Below, piece by piece: positions 56,281-60,072 of a DNA stretch of 60,072 nt. The translations under genes and the position numbers were made by a program. How positions within the stretch are numbered: position 1 is the stretch's first letter; the number at the start of each line of letters is the position of its first letter. The stretch is from Chloroflexi bacterium TSY. Its GTDB lineage: Bacteria; Chloroflexota; Anaerolineae; Caldilineales; Caldilineaceae. Where the stretch lies: positions 1 through 60,072 of the forward strand of contig JAHBNG010000090.1 of the NCBI GenBank assembly GCA_019217005.1. The letters are read 5' to 3'. The notes under the pieces are model-generated. The model worked only from the letters and a program-made list of their open reading frames with translations. It searched no databases and was not told the origin of the DNA.

Positions 56281-56645
56281 TTCATGCACACCTTTGCGTA
56301 TGTATCCATTCTGGAAGAGATGAATCCAGTAAGTATCTGAAAGAAAGGTTTGTAAGCTTCTTCGGAATGCTAACTCTTTGATTCAACCCTTACAGTTGAC
56401 CCATTTGTCAAGACCACAAAAAGCACGCCAACCTTCACTTTAATGACTTGTATGACAAATTCAGAGAATGGATTTCCAATATTGACGCAAGTTGCGATCT
56501 ATGAGCTTTCCCACTGGTGGCGAATTTTGAACGCATAAGTCTAACCTCACAGGAGAAGCAACTTGGATTATATTAATACTGTCTTTAACGTAGGGGGAAA
56601 ATACATCAATTGTAGAAAAGTCGAATATTGATAGTTGATTGAACT
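56281..56645. other. Gap between sigma and anti-sigma genes
   Basis: 365 AT-rich bases. No gene or terminator is supported. It may hold a promoter for the anti-sigma/CHAT/subtilase genes, possibly driven by the adjacent sigma factor. Confidence 0.35.
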
Positions 56646-57245
56646 TTACGAAGACCCGAGCAGATCGCGTAAACGCTTGAGACAACGGGCGCGAGTGGGG
56701 CCGATACTGCCTTCGGGCATCTCCATACGGTTGGCAATTTCAGCATAAGAAGGTTCCTTTTCATCTAGATAAAGCGCAGTAAGCAATTGACGACAGCGTT
56801 CGCTAAGTCTTGATAAACCAGTCTGAAGCCATTGGGCAAGCTCCCAATGCTCTATACTTTTTTCCTTGGCTATCCGCGGCAATAGTCCAACAGCAATCTC
56901 GGGATCGGTTAGTCTGCTTTGGCGGCGCAACTGCCGTACTAGGAGGTGTTTGCTATGACGACGCGCAACGGTACTCAACCAACCAGATAAGCTACCTTCA
57001 TCGGTCATCTGGTCCAAACTTTGGAGTAATATCGTGAAGGTCTGCTGTGTAATATCAGCCGCATCATCAAAAGAGAGACCGCTATTGCGCGCGATAGAAA
57101 AGACGAGCCGTTCATATTTATCTAGTAAACGATCCCAGGCTTGCTCATTGCCCTGACGGCAGGCGCGTAACAAGCCTTCATCTTCAGCAATATCATTATT
57201 GTGTTTGGACCGATCTTCCCTGTTCTCAGCTAGCGTTGGATTCAT
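56646..57245 (-). CDS. ECF-type RNA polymerase sigma factor
   Basis: 199 residues. Sigma region 2 spans about 25-95 (AWDRLLDKYERLVFSIARNS, DDAADITQQTFTILLQSLDQ) and includes the -10 recognition helix (LSGWLSTVARRHSKHLLVRQ). Region 4 lies at the end (LSERCRQLLTALYLDEKEPS, YAEIANRMEMPEGSIGPTRA, helix-turn-helix). It is of normal ECF length. It would direct polymerase to its own set of promoters, likely including the CHAT/protease genes downstream. Confidence 0.93.
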   Translation of the reverse strand: MNPTLAENREDRSKHNNDIAEDEGLLRACRQGNEQAWDRLLDKYERLVFSIARNSGLSFDDAADITQQTFTILLQSLDQMTDEGSLSGWLSTVARRHSKHLLVRQLRRQSRLTDPEIAVGLLPRIAKEKSIEHWELAQWLQTGLSRLSERCRQLLTALYLDEKEPSYAEIANRMEMPEGSIGPTRARCLKRLRDLLGSS

Positions 57246-57263
57246 GGTTATCTATGTAATTCA

Positions 57264-57275
57264 GAAACATGTTTC
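57264..57275. promoter_or_regulatory. 12-bp palindrome upstream of the sigma gene
   Basis: GAAACATGTTTC lies about 19 bases before the start codon of the sigma gene. It could be an operator or autoregulatory site; a chance palindrome cannot be excluded. Confidence 0.25.
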
Positions 57276-57332
57276 AGCAACATAGTGCAGTTGGAACAGC
57301 ACAGAGTACATAGTACGTGGCAAAAAAAGAAC

Positions 57333-57596
<264 letters not shown>

Positions 57597-57730
57597 CTAT
57601 TTCGAATTCATTCTATCACAATCATCGCCAATTATTGAATTGAATTCAGTTGTGTTGAGGCCTCTACTAACGGCATATTTCTTGGAATCGTTATACAAAA
57701 TAAAAAGAGCCTCCAACAATTCTAGAGACT

Positions 57731-57945
57731 CAGTAGATCCAAATTTGGCGTTTTTGGCGATTTTCAGTCGAGATTGCAGGGATTTTGGAGTCATTTATTC
57801 AGATTTCGGTTACAGAAAACAACCTATTTCATATCTGAAAATCGCCCAAATCTAACGCAAAAACTAGATATCGACCGGCAAATTTGTATTTATGTCAACT
57901 GTTTAGCCAGAATTCTCTCTCAAAACCTGAAATTTGGATCTACTG
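57731..57945. mobile_element. 215-bp MITE, copy B
   Basis: Perfect terminal inverted repeats CAGTAGATCCAAATTT / AAATTTGGATCTACTG, flanked by AGACT (57726-57730 and 57946-57950). It matches copy A at 34927 over its whole length with about one difference (GGCGATTTTC here, GGCTATTTTC there). Non-coding. Confidence 0.92.
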
Positions 57946-57950
57946 AGACT

Positions 57951-58095
57951 CTTGTCATCCTATATTTGATTCCTATAGGTCCTGCGGGAGCGACGGGAGT
58001 CGAATACGTACTGGCACCCACGGAAGATTGTGTTTGTTCCAGTTCACATTGTGGATGAGTATTTGGCCGTTGATGCCGAAATATCAGCCTTTGTG
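57951..58095. repeat. Dispersed repeat, copy 3
   Basis: Contains TCCTATATTTG, CCTATAGGTC, TGCGGGAGCGACGGGAGTCG, ACTGGCACCCAC and GTTCACATTGTGGATGAGTA, shared with copies at 8336-8460 and 4585-4660. It lies directly after MITE copy B and before the end of the ATPase/TPR gene. Confidence 0.7.
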
Positions 58096-58101
58096 TAGAG
58101 A

Positions 58102-59967
58102 CTACTCTGACGGCAATTGATCAAGTAAGGCCTTCGCTTCCAACAGATCTGGTGTGTCAATTCCTTCTGTGAACCAACTGTAGATGTCGTTCAGCTCTGC
58201 ACGCGCAATTTCGCGTTTCACTTGCGTATCCGACAGCTTGCTCAAGTCCATGATTGCTCTCAGCTCGAATGATCTCGCCTGTTGCCGGCGCGCAATTTCA
58301 ATTGCGTGGAGTAGACACCCCTCAATCTCGATCTCGGCAGCGCCGTTTTTGTGAAGCAGTTCCGCCTTGAGCCGGAACATTTCAGACTGCGACCAAAATT
58401 CACTGCTTTCTTGGGCTGATTGTTCCGCAGCATTCACTACACAAAGAGCATCTTCGAGTCTGCCGATCTTTTCATAGGCTCTTGCAAGTAGGCAAAGATA
58501 ATGTGGCCGCGCCAAATTGCCCCACACAGTTGTCAATGCTTTAAGAGCCTGCTGTATTGAGTCCACTGCTTCTTCGCATTGGTCCAACTGAGTTAGAGCC
58601 CAGCCCCGCATCACATTCGCGTGTTCGATCCACTGTTTGAACTCATGCTCAATAGACACCTTAATGGCTAATTCAGCATGTTCCTGTACATCTGCTACTT
58701 TCCGTCGAAAATGATGGAATACAGCGGCAAAAAAGTGAGCGACTGCGATACTGTGGGGATGAGCTAGCTTATAGGCGAGCGCTACTGCTCGTTGACTCCT
58801 CCTAAGCGCTTTGTCTGGGTAACCGAGGATCCAGAAGATTAACGCCGCATAAGAGAGGCAATCGACTCCAGGATCCGGTAGAGCATGATAGATATGACGC
58901 TTCTCGGGATTGTAGAGAGCAAGACCCTGTTCCAGATGTACCATGCTGGATAGGAACTCGCCCTGATGCGTGAATGTCACCCCAAGTCCCTCATGTGCAG
59001 CGAGCAAAAGCGGCAAATCGTGGACGCGCTGCGCAATCTCGAGACATTGCTCCCCTAAATTCCGTGCTGCTTCTAAATTGCCCCTCATCATATAGCAAGT
59101 TCTGAGACCTGCGAGTACTTGTGATAGCTCTGAGATTACTCCTAGTTTGTCACACAAAGTTTGTGCTCTTACATAGGCATCTTCTACCGCTGCTGCTCCA
59201 TATCCATGTACGGTCATGAGTACCTTGCCAAGAGTAATCTGTAGCGTCAGTTCTTGGCGGTCACGTTCACGACTGCTGGGCATGAGCACAAGTTGAGACA
59301 GTGCACGCTGATAGTAGCCAATCGCTGTTTCCGCGGCAAACTTTTCCTCGGACAATCGTGCTGATTGCAGGTAATAATGGAGCGCTTCTACTTCATCACC
59401 AGCCTGTTCATAATGATATGCCAAGTGTGCAGCCATTGTTGGCATTTCATTTGGATAGTGCTTCTTGATTGCTTCAGCAACGCAACGGTGCAGTGACGTG
59501 CGACGGGGTTGGCTCAAACCCTTATATGTCACTTCCCGAATTTTGTCATGGCTGAAAGTGAAAAGACCGTGTCTAGTATCGATCAGTAGGCCACAAGCAA
59601 GCAAATTTTCTAAGCAGGCCCAAGTCTCCTTCTCGCTTAGATCGCTCAGCTCTATAAGTAAATCTTTTCCAAATTCACCACGCGTCACTGCGGCCGCAGT
59701 TAAGAGCTCGCGACTAGGTTTATCTAGTTTGTTAAGTCTGCTGTTGATAATTGTCTGTATCTGGGAGGGTATTACGTCCATCTGCTTGCGAAAAGCATCT
59801 TCCCACTCCTCATCTGTACTCGGTAGATGACCTTCCGCGACCAAATTGGAAATCGTTTCAACAATGAATAAGGGGTTGCCTTGGGTGTTCTCATTAATCA
59901 GTTCACCAAAGGCAGCATCATTACCAGTCCAAGATGTCAAGTCCTTCAGTAGGTCTACATAGGGCAA
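58102..59967 (-). CDS. ATPase/TPR regulatory protein, probably missing its N-terminus
   Basis: 621 residues counted from a TTG at 59967; the same frame is open to about 60026 (EPPQIIPSFLSCTSTRLPYV), where a stop lies. The N-terminal part reads like the C-terminal half of an AAA_16/NB-ARC-type ATPase (NENTQGNPLFIVETISNLVA, a GNPF motif, VIPSQIQTIINSRLNKLDKP, winged helix LLTAAAVTRGEFGKDLL). The remaining two thirds are TPR repeats (AIGYYQRALSQLVLMPSSRE, AYEKIGRLEDALCVVNAAEQ, VDSIQQALKALTTVWGNLAR). Such proteins normally carry an N-terminal cyclase, kinase or DNA-binding domain plus P-loop, none of which is seen here, so the gene is probably truncated or frame-broken upstream of the window edge. 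Confidence 0.75.
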   Translation of the reverse strand: MPYVDLLKDLTSWTGNDAAFGELINENTQGNPLFIVETISNLVAEGHLPSTDEEWEDAFRKQMDVIPSQIQTIINSRLNKLDKPSRELLTAAAVTRGEFGKDLLIELSDLSEKETWACLENLLACGLLIDTRHGLFTFSHDKIREVTYKGLSQPRRTSLHRCVAEAIKKHYPNEMPTMAAHLAYHYEQAGDEVEALHYYLQSARLSEEKFAAETAIGYYQRALSQLVLMPSSRERDRQELTLQITLGKVLMTVHGYGAAAVEDAYVRAQTLCDKLGVISELSQVLAGLRTCYMMRGNLEAARNLGEQCLEIAQRVHDLPLLLAAHEGLGVTFTHQGEFLSSMVHLEQGLALYNPEKRHIYHALPDPGVDCLSYAALIFWILGYPDKALRRSQRAVALAYKLAHPHSIAVAHFFAAVFHHFRRKVADVQEHAELAIKVSIEHEFKQWIEHANVMRGWALTQLDQCEEAVDSIQQALKALTTVWGNLARPHYLCLLARAYEKIGRLEDALCVVNAAEQSAQESSEFWSQSEMFRLKAELLHKNGAAEIEIEGCLLHAIEIARRQQARSFELRAIMDLSKLSDTQVKREIARAELNDIYSWFTEGIDTPDLLEAKALLDQLPSE

Positions 59968-60072
59968 TCGCGTACTTGTACAAGAAAGAAAAGAAGGGAT
60001 AATCTGGGGTGGTTCATTTTAGCTGGATAGATAGGTTCTTTACTTTCTGGTAAAAGAAAAGAGATGAGGTGA

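Noticed and set aside
57597..57794. 65-codon minus-strand frame crossing the edge of a MITE
   Set aside because: It runs across the insertion boundary and has no motif; it is created by the insertion.

Overview
The window looks like a chromosomal stretch of an uncultured Chloroflexota, most likely near Caldilineaceae/Anaerolineae. That is an inference from gene families: several oligopeptide-type ABC transporters paired with M24 peptidases and FAD amine oxidases, a G8-domain secreted protein, a sigma factor/TPR-CHAT/subtilase cluster, and a secreted protease with DUF5666-like modules and a C-terminal YQIFLPVLRR tail of the kind common in that phylum. No rRNA, complete tRNA, CRISPR array or prophage was seen.

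Left part (1-8700): a partial, frameshifted G8 beta-helix protein; an orphan truncated protein; an aminoglycoside-phosphotransferase-like protein that lacks its second active-site Asp; an aldo/keto reductase; two small membrane proteins; a fragment of an S9 peptidase. Long non-coding gaps hold hairpins, a possible 78-bp miniature element and copies of a dispersed repeat.

Central part (8700-33500): four oligopeptide-type binding lipoproteins and three permease pairs, with no ATPase subunit. The first minus-strand block reads binding protein, DppB, DppC, phytanoyl-CoA dioxygenase (frame broken at a GGCA tetranucleotide repeat), M24 peptidase, binding protein. A divergent FG-GAP propeller gene follows. 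A plus-strand block reads binding protein, DppB, DppC, FAD oxidoreductase, SDR, FAD oxidoreductase. A second minus-strand block reads M24 peptidase, binding protein, DppB, uridine-kinase-like P-loop kinase, DppC. Together they suggest uptake and catabolism of modified peptides or N-substituted amino acids.

Right-central part (34200-50000): a glycoconjugate-type plus-strand cluster: GH-like/GT2 fusion (in-frame TGA, then an open extension overlapping the next gene), ABC exporter, three APH-like kinases (two frameshifted), YdjC/ChbG deacetylase, glycosyltransferase (split by an ISAzo13-type element) and a fourth APH-like kinase. It is surrounded by mobile DNA: an IS630-type element carrying a 215-bp MITE, a second near-identical MITE at 57731, a 267-bp relative, and a truncated duplicate of the start of the GH-GT2 gene.

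Right end (50000-60072), all minus strand: ECF sigma factor, putative anti-sigma protein, TPR-CHAT protease-like protein and S8 subtilase (overlapping ATGA). The CHAT gene is frame-broken at an AGCC tetranucleotide repeat that separates its catalytic His from its Cys. A DUF433 protein and an ATPase/TPR regulator, probably truncated, complete the region. Repeated frame breaks in otherwise well-conserved genes are a theme and could be decay, slippage-based switching or assembly error.
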